34,009 nt of DNA. It comes from Christensenellaceae bacterium (GTDB taxonomy: Bacteria > Bacillota > Clostridia > Christensenellales > DTU072). The stretch spans positions 1-34,009 of the forward strand of contig JAITQU010000095.1 of NCBI GenBank assembly GCA_031288735.1. The letters are read 5' to 3'. The position numbers and the translations under genes were made by a program. Under the pieces are notes generated by a model. It was not told where the DNA came from and did no database searches. It saw only the letters and a list, made by a program, of their open reading frames with translations. Each line of letters opens with the position of its first letter. The stretch's first letter is position 1. Positions 18,728 to 27,400 of the stretch are shown here, in pieces.

Positions 18728-19984
18728 ATGTATATCAATCTATCTGAAAGTGAAAAAAAAGCATTACTTATTAAAGAGAGTGAAAGTCTTGAAAATTACA
18801 AGAGTAAAGGCCTAAAACTTGATATGTCGCGCGGAAAACCATGCAAAGAGCAGCTAGATTTATCTATGGGCCTATTAGATGTGTTGAATTCATCTAGTAG
18901 TTTAAATAAAGCACAGGATTACAGGAATTATGGCATTATTGATGGCATCAGCGAATTGAAAGATATTTTTTGTACCTTACTAGAGGTAGAGCAGTCTGAG
19001 CTAATAATTTGTGGCAACTCGAGCTTAAATATAATGTATGATACATTACAAAAAGCAATGCAGTTTGGGATACTAGGTAACAAACCACTTAATCAGCAAG
19101 GGAGCATCAAATGGTTGTGTCCAGTGCCTGGTTACGATAGGCATTTTGCAATTACTGAAGCGTTTGGCATTGAAATGATAAATGTTCCAATGAATTCAGA
19201 CGGCCCCGATATGGACATAATAGAAGAAAAAATTAAAGATCCAAGTGTAAAAGGCATCTGGTGCGTTCCTAAATATTCTAACCCACAGGGCATTGTATAT
19301 AGCGACTCAGTAGTCAAGCGTCTAGCTAAACTCAAGCCAGCTCAAAGCGATTTTCGTATTTACTGGGATAATGCATACATGATTCACTCCATTGTAGATG
19401 ATGATGTTAAACTACTAAATATACTTAAAGAGGCAAAGAAATTTGGTAATGAAGACATGATATATATTTTCGGATCAACTAGTAAGATTACTTTTGCTGG
19501 CGGAGGTGTTGCTTTTATTGCAAGCAGTGTTAAAAACATTTCTAGTCTCAAGGAAAAAATGTCTATCCAAACAATAGGATATGATAAAATCAATCAGTAT
19601 GCGCATTTTCTATATTTTAAAAAAGCTAATAACATATTAGAGCATATGAAAAAACATGCGGCAATAATTAGACCCAAATTTGAAGCTGTACTTGAAATAT
19701 TAAAAACGGAGTTAGCTAGCACTGGGATTGCAAATTGGAATATTCCCCAAGGTGGATATTTCATAAGCTGCGACTTGTTTAAAAACACCGCAAAACGCAC
19801 GATAGAACTAGCTAAAAGTGCTGGCGTGATATTCACTCCAGCTGGCAGTACATTTCCTTATATGCAAGATCCTAATGATTCAAATGTACGCATAGCTCCA
19901 ACCTTGCCACCAATTAGCGATCTTCCAATTGCAATGAAAGTGTTTTGTACTGCAGCTAAAATAGCGTATTTAGAGCAGAGCTAG
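18728..19984 (+). CDS. PLP-dependent aspartate-type aminotransferase
   Basis: The 418-residue fold-type I aminotransferase resembles the bacterial aspartate aminotransferase group with the N-terminal LDMSRGKP motif (about 33-40) and YGIIDGISELK. Substrate- and cofactor-contacting segments are visible: PGYDRHF, YSNPQG (Asn), WDNAYM (Asp binding the pyridine nitrogen) and STSKITFAGGGVAF with the Schiff-base lysine at about residue 253. R in NVRIAPTLP near the end is the likely carboxylate-binding arginine. It would interconvert amino and keto acids in the cytoplasm; aspartate/2-oxoglutarate is the family expectation rather than something visible here. It sits 19 bases after der and is followed by a long spacer. 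Confidence 0.88.
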   Translation: MYINLSESEKKALLIKESESLENYKSKGLKLDMSRGKPCKEQLDLSMGLLDVLNSSSSLNKAQDYRNYGIIDGISELKDIFCTLLEVEQSELIICGNSSLNIMYDTLQKAMQFGILGNKPLNQQGSIKWLCPVPGYDRHFAITEAFGIEMINVPMNSDGPDMDIIEEKIKDPSVKGIWCVPKYSNPQGIVYSDSVVKRLAKLKPAQSDFRIYWDNAYMIHSIVDDDVKLLNILKEAKKFGNEDMIYIFGSTSKITFAGGGVAFIASSVKNISSLKEKMSIQTIGYDKINQYAHFLYFKKANNILEHMKKHAAIIRPKFEAVLEILKTELASTGIANWNIPQGGYFISCDLFKNTAKRTIELAKSAGVIFTPAGSTFPYMQDPNDSNVRIAPTLPPISDLPIAMKVFCTAAKIAYLEQS

Positions 19985-20508
19985 ATAACTAAAATATACT
20001 CTACTAGGATTTTAAGTATTTTTTCACGATACTAAAACCCTTATAAAATCGCATAGCTAAACGGCTAGTGGATTTGAGTAAAGCATAATAATTTATTAGT
20101 GTTTAATTTAAAATGTACCAATATTGTTTGATGAAAATTAAATCGATTATGTGCTCTAAAAGCAAGTTTTCATTTCTTAGATTATTAAAATTAATTAATT
20201 AATTAATACCACTAAAAACTTAAAAAACATGGTGCTTTTTAGAAGCATATTCAAAACTAAACTATGAATTTTTAGTCGATATAAAAACTAACAACATGGA
20301 GTATAAAGAATATCAGCTAAACAAAAATATATTTTAAAAAGGAGTGAAAAAGGTAAAAGCACAACATGTTTACTAGATGTGCTAAACTAGCTTTTTTTAA
20401 AAAATATAAATTTAGATATTTTAAAAGTTTCTAATTAAATAGTAAAGGTGCTTTTTACTATTTATTATAGTCGCTAGAAAATATTAATGATGAATAAAGG
20501 AGTCGTAT
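19985..20508. other. 524-base AT-rich gap before dgt, with several hairpins
   Basis: No protein or RNA gene is recognisable. Visible structure: an imperfect stem at about 19998-20040 (AGGATTTTAAGTA against ATACTAAAACCCT); a TTAATTAATTAATTAAT tract near 20190; a CTAAAAA...TTTTTAG stem around 20213-20245; and AGCACA/TGTGCT arms (about 20359-20382) overlapping a small GCTA-AAC-TAGC hairpin followed by seven Ts (20381-20398). The last pair could be a terminator or attenuator for dgt-pcrA, but the stems are short. Confidence 0.4.
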
Positions 20509-21543
20509 GTGAATATGGAAAGACACTCAGAGCTACAGGTCAATGAGCGTATCAAAGCTGATTATCTTGATTACGAAGATAAATTTTTATCACCACATGC
20601 AACCCGCAGTTCGAAAAGCTTAGGAAGACAAAATTTTCTAAGTCCATGTCCTCTTCGCACGGAATTTCAGCGCGACAGGGATAGAATTTTACACTGTAAA
20701 TCGTTTAGAAGACTTAAACACAAAACACAAGTCTTTTTGTCACCTAATGGTGACCATTATAGAACACGATTAACACACACACTTGAGGTTACGCAAATAG
20801 CGAGAACTCTATCACGAGCTTTAAGATTGAATGAGGATCTAACAGAGGCGATTGCTCTAGGACACGATCTAGGACATACTCCGTTTGGGCATGCTGGAGA
20901 AAAAGTTCTTAATAAATTGACTGGGCATTTCCGTCACAATGAGCAAAGCTTAAGAGTGGTAGAAAAATTAGAAAACGAAGGCAAGGGACTTAATTTAACA
21001 TTCGAAGTGCGAGATGGCATACTAAATCATTGTCTATCAACAACTCCAAATACACTCGAAGGAATGGTCGTTAATTTTTCAGATAGAATTGCATACATAA
21101 ATCACGATATAGATGATGCTATACGCGCAGGAGTAATTAAGGAATCAGATTTGCCACAAAACATTATTGAACTATTAGGAAACAAGCGTGGCAATATGAT
21201 TGATAAATTTGTGTCAGATATAGTCAATATGAGTTATGGAAATGATAAAGTAGTGCAGAGCGACCTATATAGAGATGCACTAATGCAACTAAGAAAATTC
21301 ATGTTTGATAGAGTTTATTTTTCAGAATCGGAGGCTAAGACTGAGGAAATAAAAGCGGATCGTTTAATAGAAGCTCTTTACAATTATTTTTTGATAAATC
21401 CACACGAAGTACCTGATGTATACAAAATACATGCAAAGGATACTGCTATATTCATAACTGACTACATTGCTGGGATGTCTGATACGTTTGCGATAAAAAC
21501 GTTTAGCGATCACTTTTTGCCACACGCATGGGAAGGTGTTTGA
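20509..21543 (+). CDS. dgt: Deoxyguanosine triphosphate triphosphohydrolase-like HD protein
   Basis: This HD-domain enzyme hydrolyses dNTPs to the deoxynucleoside plus triphosphate and so affects the dNTP pool. At 344 residues it is the size of dGTPase-like proteins of Bacillota. The conserved N-terminal SPCPLRTEFQRDRDRILH block with CKSFRRLKHKTQVF precedes the metal site: H90 in RTRLTHTLEV and H119-D120 with H123 in GHDLGHTPFGH. The likely start is GTG 20509 with GGAG seven bases upstream (the ATG at 20507 is followed at once by TGA); the in-frame ATG at 20515 is an alternative. The TGA stop overlaps the ATG of pcrA by one base (TGATG), so the two genes are translationally coupled. Confidence 0.94.
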   Translation: MNMERHSELQVNERIKADYLDYEDKFLSPHATRSSKSLGRQNFLSPCPLRTEFQRDRDRILHCKSFRRLKHKTQVFLSPNGDHYRTRLTHTLEVTQIARTLSRALRLNEDLTEAIALGHDLGHTPFGHAGEKVLNKLTGHFRHNEQSLRVVEKLENEGKGLNLTFEVRDGILNHCLSTTPNTLEGMVVNFSDRIAYINHDIDDAIRAGVIKESDLPQNIIELLGNKRGNMIDKFVSDIVNMSYGNDKVVQSDLYRDALMQLRKFMFDRVYFSESEAKTEEIKADRLIEALYNYFLINPHEVPDVYKIHAKDTAIFITDYIAGMSDTFAIKTFSDHFLPHAWEGV

Positions 21544-23786
21544 TGGATTTTAATATTGATATGCTTAATAGTGCACAACGCTGTGCCGTTGAGGACACAG
21601 AAGGTCCAGTGCTAGTTCTAGCTGGGGCTGGCTCAGGAAAAACTCGTGTACTTACACATAGAGTAGCGCATCTTGTGATGTCTAAGGGGATTTCACAATA
21701 TAGAATATTAGCTATAACATTTACAAACAAGGCAACAAATGAAATGCGCGAAAGATTAAATAAAATGCTAGGCGAAGACAATCGCGTATTTGTTTCTACA
21801 TTTCATAGCCTTTGTTGTACTATTCTAAGAGATCAATGTACAAAATTAGGATACGATAGAAATTTTAGTATCCTTGACCAAAATGATGTTTTAAGAATAG
21901 TCAAGAAGTTGTTGCGAGAGTTTGACTATGATGATGATCTAAAACCCGAGACAGTAATAAATCATATTTCTAAGGCAAAAAGCAGGGGGCTAACACCAGC
22001 GCAGTATTTTATTGAGGATAATGATTTTGAATATAACCGAGAAATATTTGAGCTCTTTAATAATTATAATGAAACCTTACTACAACTAAACGCAATGGAT
22101 TTTGATGATTTATTGTATAAAACAGATGAGCTATTTAATAATTTCCCAGAGGCTTTAAGTAAATACCAGGAGCGATTTCAATACATACATGTTGATGAAT
22201 TTCAAGATACCAATGCAGTGCAGTTTGATATTGTAAAAAAACTGGCTGGTAAATATGGGAATTTGTTTGTTGTAGGTGATGATGATCAGAGTATCTATGG
22301 GTGGCGTGGATCTGTACTAGAAAATATTTTAAACTTTGACAAGATTTTTCCTGGAGCAAATGTGCACAAGCTTTTAAGAAATTATCGCTCGACCGAAAAA
22401 ATACTTGAAGCTGCAAATAATGTAATAAGTAACAACAAAGCTAGGCATGATAAAAATCTGTACACAGAGATTAAAATAGGTGATGATGTCGAATTTAGAA
22501 ATTTTTGGTCAGAGAGAAACGAAGCCGAATGGGTTATTGGAGAAATAGCGTCCTTGAAGCGAAGATTTAATTATTCATATAACGATTTCGCTATACTTAT
22601 ACGTGCTAGCTCGCTAAGTCGACATTTTGAAAATTGTTTTGCAGATTTAAGAATATCATATAATTTTTATGGTGGCCATAAGTTCTTTGATCGCGCAGAA
22701 ATTAAAAACTTGCTTGCATATTTAAGAATAATATGCAACCCTCGCGATGCTGTTGCTATAGAGCGAATAATCAACTTTCCGCACCGTGGTATAGGTGAGG
22801 TTTCTTTTAATAAATTAGTTAAATATGCTCAGGATAACTCGAAGGATCTATTGGAGGTTGTTTTTAACATTCAATCAGCAAACATATTAAGCGGGAAACC
22901 ATTAAAAGGTGTTTTGGATTTTGGCAATCTTATTTTAGACTTTACTACGCATAAGGATATGGACATATCTTCATTTGTCAAATATGTAGTGTCTAAAATA
23001 GGACTTGAGGAAGTCTACATGGCAATGAAAAAGGAAGACAAAGAGGACGATAAATGGGATAATATTAAGCAATTCTTGCAGCACGTTGAGGAATACAGTA
23101 ATGAGTATCCATCGTCAAGTATAGAGGAGTTTTTGCAATCAACAGTTTTAGCATCCGAAAGACATGGTGGGAATGTTGATGAATGTGAGTTTGCAACTAT
23201 CACTACTATGCATTCCGCAAAAGGCTTAGAATTTAAAGTAGTTTTCATAGTTGCTTGTGAGGAAGATATTTTCCCCTCATATCAGTCAAAAGAAAAAAAC
23301 AATGTTGAAGAGGAAAGAAGGTTGATGTATGTAGCTATCACGAGAGCACGGGAAAAACTATATATTACAAATGCTACAAGCCGTATGCGAGGTGATAATG
23401 TTGTCTATGCACTGCCGTCACGGTTTATAAGAGAAGCAAAAGGTGCAAGAAACGTTAACGCTTATGCTGAATATGCCAAAAAGCATAACATCATAAACGA
23501 AAGCATAACCAAAACACAAAGCGGAGTGGAAAGTTATAAAAAGACTGATACAACGAAAAATGAAATTTCAGTTCAACAAATAGTTAACTCATACAAGAAA
23601 ACTGATGTGCAAGAAAAAGATATTTTAAGCTTTACAAATGGCGCAAGAGTTAAACATCCTACTTATGGCGAAGGAAAAATAATTGTTGTGTATGGATCTG
23701 GAGCTGATATAACAGCAAGCGTACTATTTCAAGAATTAGGTGTTAAAAAATTTAAATTGGCAGTCGCGCCGTTAGAGCTAATATAA
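21543..23786 (+). CDS. pcrA: ATP-dependent DNA helicase PcrA/UvrD
   Basis: This superfamily 1A 3'-5' helicase acts in nucleotide excision repair, replication restart and plasmid replication. All motifs are present: Walker A AGAGSGKTR (K33), Ia ITFTNKATNEMRER, II VDEFQDTN, III GDDDQSIYGWRGS, IV LLRNYRSTEKIL, V TMHSAKGLEFKVVF, VI RLMYVAITRARE. At 747 residues it includes the C-terminal Tudor-like domain (GARVKHPTYGEGKIIVV ... FKLAVAPLELI) that contacts RNA polymerase in PcrA. GGAAGG at 21531-21536 positions ATG 21543, overlapping the dgt stop as TGATG; the frame is open further upstream but without a better site. In Bacillota pcrA commonly precedes ligA; here an IS605-derived element lies between them. 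Confidence 0.96.
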   Translation: MDFNIDMLNSAQRCAVEDTEGPVLVLAGAGSGKTRVLTHRVAHLVMSKGISQYRILAITFTNKATNEMRERLNKMLGEDNRVFVSTFHSLCCTILRDQCTKLGYDRNFSILDQNDVLRIVKKLLREFDYDDDLKPETVINHISKAKSRGLTPAQYFIEDNDFEYNREIFELFNNYNETLLQLNAMDFDDLLYKTDELFNNFPEALSKYQERFQYIHVDEFQDTNAVQFDIVKKLAGKYGNLFVVGDDDQSIYGWRGSVLENILNFDKIFPGANVHKLLRNYRSTEKILEAANNVISNNKARHDKNLYTEIKIGDDVEFRNFWSERNEAEWVIGEIASLKRRFNYSYNDFAILIRASSLSRHFENCFADLRISYNFYGGHKFFDRAEIKNLLAYLRIICNPRDAVAIERIINFPHRGIGEVSFNKLVKYAQDNSKDLLEVVFNIQSANILSGKPLKGVLDFGNLILDFTTHKDMDISSFVKYVVSKIGLEEVYMAMKKEDKEDDKWDNIKQFLQHVEEYSNEYPSSSIEEFLQSTVLASERHGGNVDECEFATITTMHSAKGLEFKVVFIVACEEDIFPSYQSKEKNNVEEERRLMYVAITRAREKLYITNATSRMRGDNVVYALPSRFIREAKGARNVNAYAEYAKKHNIINESITKTQSGVESYKKTDTTKNEISVQQIVNSYKKTDVQEKDILSFTNGARVKHPTYGEGKIIVVYGSGADITASVLFQELGVKKFKLAVAPLELI

Positions 23787-23794
23787 TTTAGTGA

Positions 23795-23935
23795 TACTCC
23801 CGTCGACTAACGCCTACGGCGTTTGAGTCGGTGTCTTCCTTGGAACTTCCCCTTACGGCAAGATGTTTACCAAGCTATCCCCGTGCGTCCCACGGTTCGA
23901 TGTAAAGCGCTATGAGGTCAGTAATCGAAGCCATT
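23795..23935 (-). ncRNA. Candidate omegaRNA-like right-end structure without tnpB
   Basis: In IS605 elements the 3' end of tnpB plus the right end is transcribed as the omegaRNA scaffold, and the sequence just outside the right end acts as guide. This copy keeps that segment, with a strong hairpin (CGACT-AACGCC-TAC-GGCGTT-TG-AGTCG) and a CCGTG-cgtcc-CACGG stem near 23881-23895, although tnpB is gone. Compared with the copy at 31371 one base pair of the first stem changes from C-G to A-T on both sides. Transcription is not shown by sequence, and the gene-order transcript from pcrA to ligA would run antisense to it. Confidence 0.35.
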
Positions 23936-24094
23936 CGACGAATGATTATTACTATCCAAGTCCTCTCGAAAATCAGACCTCCTTAATATGCACTGATTCT
24001 ATCACAAATTCTCAAAGGGTCAATACAGGACGGTCGAACAAGGTGTGCCTTCATCTCACCGCCTATAGAGGCGGGAGACTTTTCACACATAAGG
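23795..24094 (-). mobile_element. Internally deleted IS200/IS605 derivative (PATE-like)
   Basis: This ~300-bp non-autonomous element consists of the two ends of the IS605-type element at 31371-33053 joined together. Positions 23795-23940 match its right end (31371-31520), and 23943-24094 match its left end (32899-33053). The junction lies at a shared ATG, as expected for a microhomology deletion. Both terminal hairpins are kept: 23803-23829 around AACGCC-TAC-GGCGTT, and CCGCCT-ATAG-AGGCGG at 24059-24074. It begins nine bases after pcrA and ends 70 bases before ligA. It is visibly GC-richer than the surroundings. No intact coding sequence remains. Confidence 0.85.
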
Positions 24095-24163
24095 GTAAAT
24101 TTAGTAAATTTGACATTTGCATTCTGTCCAAATCAAAAAAATAAAAATTACAAGAGGTATAAA

Positions 24164-27100
24164 ATGTATTCAATTGATAAGCCCAAAAAATTAAGTTATT
24201 TCATTAAAAGAATTAGTGCACTACCAATAAAAGATGAGAATGCAAAAAACTTTGCTAGTATCAGTAGAATGATGGAACTTATTGAGGAAATAAACAAGCA
24301 TAACGCTAGTTATTATGATAAAGATGCTCCTCTTGTTTCAGATGCGGAGTATGATAAACTTTATACTGAGCTTTCGAAACTAGAAAAAACCAAGCGTATT
24401 CAGTTTAAAAATTCGCCTACTTTGCGAGTTGGTGGAAAAATTCTTGACGGCTTTAAACCTTACCAGCATAGAAGCAAATTGTATTCACTAGATAAGGCAC
24501 AATCGTTTGACGAATTAGCTAATTTTTTTGAGCGCATTGGAAAGGATACGAAAAGCCCAAGTCAAGAGTTTGTAGTTGAATACAAGTTTGATGGACTTAC
24601 ACTGTCGCTAATCTATGATAAAGGGGAACTAGTTTTAGGTGCCACGCGTGGTGATGGTGAGGTTGGCGAAAATGTTACAGCGCAAGTAAAGACAATTGAT
24701 TCAATACCACTTAAGATCAAATACAAGGGTCGAGTTGAAATTCAAGGCGAGGCCATAATGAGACTTAGTGCTTTTAACAGATACAATAGTAGTGCAGCGG
24801 TTCCTTTAAAGAATCCTAGAAATGCGGCCGCTGGGGCTATTCGTAATATTGATCCTAAAAATACTGAAAAACGCAAACTATCATTTTTTGCCTACAATGT
24901 AAGCTACTGCGAATTAAATATCAACTCTCAGCTCGAAATGCTAGAGTTTCTTACTTCGAATGGTTTCTATGTGGAAAAACCGCTAGCAGTAGTTCATAAC
25001 ATTAGTGAAGCAAAAATCGTTTTAAATGATGTAGAGAGAGCACGCAAAAATTTAGATTTTTTAATTGACGGTGCTGTTTTAAAATTGAATCCAGTGGGCC
25101 CGCGTGCCAAAATTGGATACACTGAAAAATTTCCCAAGTGGTCGATTGCATATAAGTTTAAGGCAAGCGAGTTAACTACTACCTTGACTGCTGTAGTATG
25201 GAAGGTTTCTAGGACATCAAGAATAAATCCAGTAGCAGTTTTTGATCCAGTTAATTTTGATGGTGTAACTATACAGAACGCATCACTTAACAATATAGCT
25301 GACATTAAGAAAAAAGATTTAAAACTAAACAGTCGCATCCTGGTTCGGCGAGCAAATGATGTTATTCCACAAATTATGGGTGTTTGCACGCATACAGAGC
25401 AGAGCAAGGAAATTGAAATACCAAGAGTTTGCCCATCGTGTAATGCTAATGTCACAAGCGAAAGCGATTTCATATATTGCACAAATCCTGAAAATTGTCC
25501 AGAAACCATTATTGCTACTTTGGTGCATTTTGCCTCTGTATCGTGTATGGACATCAACGGTTTTAGTGAAAAAACTGCAGGATTAATATACAGAGAATTA
25601 AATGTAAGATCTATCGTAGATCTCTATAGGATTAAAGTAGCCGATCTCTTGAAACTTGATGGATTTAGCAATAAAGGTGCTACCAAGATGGTAAGTGCAA
25701 TAAATGAATCTAAAAAAGTCGCACTTTCAAAATTCATATATGCACTAGGCATTCCTGGCATAGGTGGAAAAGCGGCAAAGGACCTAGCGCAAAAATACAA
25801 ATCAACAAGTGGTTTATTGAAAGCAGAATACGGTGAGCTCCTTAGTCTTGACAAGTTTGGTGAAAAGTCCGCAAATAACTTTATTGAGTACATTTCTAAT
25901 GAGAAAAACCGTATTGCAATTGAAAAACTGTCTTGCCTAGGCATTTGCGCTAACACTGATGCTAATGAAACAAAAATTGACTTCATTAAATGGCTAACCC
26001 ATTTTGGATCTGAGAGTTGCATGAATATTTTTGCGCTGACTGAGGAAATGGCTAAGCTTCTATACGAAAGAGTGGATGTTAGAACAATCGTTGACATATA
26101 CAGATTAAAGGAAACTGATTTCTGGAAAATTTCTGAGATAAATAGCGAAAATTTGAAAAGAATGCTTAAATCAATAGAGGAATCTAAAAACACTACGCTT
26201 GATAGATTTATACGCTCCTTTAAAATATTAGGAGTAGGAGAAATGGAGTCAAAGATTTTATCAAATCATTATGGTTCTATAGATAATTTATTTGACACCT
26301 GGTTTGATGAGTTAGCTAACTGTGGCGAGTTTAACAACGAAACAGTTAATAGCATTATGCAATTTGTTTCTAACGAAAACAATCGTTTGTGCATCAAAAG
26401 ATTATTAGCTCTAGGTGTTTGTCGTAACGTCAGCGGTAATGAAAAAGATGGAAGTCTTTCTTTCGAATGTCTAGAGCGATTTGGATCTCGGTTAGGTATG
26501 AATATTAAAGGATTCAATAAAAAGACAATAGAATTAATCTTGAAGTCAAACATAAAGAGTTTCGACGAATTATATACTCTCTCTATTGAGGATCTTAAAA
26601 AAATTGATGGCATTACCGAAACAAGTGCTAAAGCACTAGTTGATGCCATTAAAGAATCAAAAAATGCATCGCTTGCGCAATTCATTTATGCGCTAGGGAT
26701 ATTTGGAATAAAAGAAAAAGAGTCTAATATCTTGGCACAAAGGTATGGGACTTTAGACAATTTCGTCAATGCTTGGTTTGATGAATTAATAAAATTAGAA
26801 ATATTTAATGAGGATGAGATAGTTAATTTGATGAAATATATTTCTACTCCGTCCAATCGTTTGACTATTAAGAACCTTCAAACATTAGGAATTTGCAATA
26901 CAGAAATAACAACAACGCTAAAAGACTTCGTCTGGCAGATTATGCCAGATTCAAAGCTTACAGCAATAGGAATATTTGACAGCATTGAAGTAGGAGGGAA
27001 AAAAGTAGAGTTTGCCGCAATATCAGAAATTGACATGGAGAATATTGATATCAGAGTTGGTGATTTAGTCACTGTTAAGTGTTTTGGTGATAGTTATAAA

Positions 27101-27250
27101 ATAACTAGTAGTCAAAGGCAGACAGAAGATGCTACAAAAATTATGGCACCAAGGGTATGCCCATATTGTGGTGCTCCCTTAAAAACTGTCAATCAGGATA
27201 TGTATTGCACAAATTCTGAAAACTGCAAATCCAAAAGCTTTTCAGGTTAG
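24164..27250 (+). CDS. ligA: NAD-dependent DNA ligase with triplicated HhH modules
   Basis: This replicative NAD+-dependent ligase seals nicks in duplex DNA. The N-terminal half is complete: Ia domain (INKHNASYYDKDAPLVSDAEYD), adenylation motif KFDG with K141, ATRGDGEVGENVT, GEAIMRLSAF, DGAVLKLN, PKWSIAYKF, the OB fold (RINPVAVFDPVNFDGVTI) and a zinc finger (C423, C426, about C440 and C446). The rest is unusual: three HhH modules start near residues 451, 606 and 767, then a second partial OB-like segment (about 916-985) and a second CPYC...C...C zinc finger (from C999), and no BRCT domain. The total is 1028 residues, against roughly 670 for ordinary LigA. AGAGG before ATG 24164 fixes the start, although the frame opens at 24110. 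A strong terminator follows. Catalysis should be intact; the extension probably changes DNA binding. Confidence 0.93.
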   Translation: MYSIDKPKKLSYFIKRISALPIKDENAKNFASISRMMELIEEINKHNASYYDKDAPLVSDAEYDKLYTELSKLEKTKRIQFKNSPTLRVGGKILDGFKPYQHRSKLYSLDKAQSFDELANFFERIGKDTKSPSQEFVVEYKFDGLTLSLIYDKGELVLGATRGDGEVGENVTAQVKTIDSIPLKIKYKGRVEIQGEAIMRLSAFNRYNSSAAVPLKNPRNAAAGAIRNIDPKNTEKRKLSFFAYNVSYCELNINSQLEMLEFLTSNGFYVEKPLAVVHNISEAKIVLNDVERARKNLDFLIDGAVLKLNPVGPRAKIGYTEKFPKWSIAYKFKASELTTTLTAVVWKVSRTSRINPVAVFDPVNFDGVTIQNASLNNIADIKKKDLKLNSRILVRRANDVIPQIMGVCTHTEQSKEIEIPRVCPSCNANVTSESDFIYCTNPENCPETIIATLVHFASVSCMDINGFSEKTAGLIYRELNVRSIVDLYRIKVADLLKLDGFSNKGATKMVSAINESKKVALSKFIYALGIPGIGGKAAKDLAQKYKSTSGLLKAEYGELLSLDKFGEKSANNFIEYISNEKNRIAIEKLSCLGICANTDANETKIDFIKWLTHFGSESCMNIFALTEEMAKLLYERVDVRTIVDIYRLKETDFWKISEINSENLKRMLKSIEESKNTTLDRFIRSFKILGVGEMESKILSNHYGSIDNLFDTWFDELANCGEFNNETVNSIMQFVSNENNRLCIKRLLALGVCRNVSGNEKDGSLSFECLERFGSRLGMNIKGFNKKTIELILKSNIKSFDELYTLSIEDLKKIDGITETSAKALVDAIKESKNASLAQFIYALGIFGIKEKESNILAQRYGTLDNFVNAWFDELIKLEIFNEDEIVNLMKYISTPSNRLTIKNLQTLGICNTEITTTLKDFVWQIMPDSKLTAIGIFDSIEVGGKKVEFAAISEIDMENIDIRVGDLVTVKCFGDSYKITSSQRQTEDATKIMAPRVCPYCGAPLKTVNQDMYCTNSENCKSKSFSG

Positions 27251-27362
27251 AATATTAGGTGCTAATTGTGGTTAAAAGATTCTATAACACCTATACTTTG
27301 TTGAACCAAACCTAGTGTTATCACTACAGAAAAGAAGCTGTGAAACTAATTTTCAAATAAAA

Positions 27363-27388
27363 GGAGCGATATCCTCGCTCCTTTTTTT
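27363..27388. terminator. Rho-independent terminator between convergent genes
   Basis: GGAGCGA (27363-27369) pairs with TCGCTCC (27375-27381) around a five-base loop and is followed by seven Ts. It ends the ligA transcript. Because As precede the stem, the minus strand also gives a stem followed by TTTT, so it may serve the convergent OLD-like gene as well. Confidence 0.9.
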
Positions 27389-27400
27389 ACACAATAATTT

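Noticed and set aside
23863..24144. 93-codon plus-strand frame between pcrA and ligA
   Set aside because: It lies across the fused IS605 ends; the frame is created by the deletion junction and has no ribosome-binding site or family resemblance.
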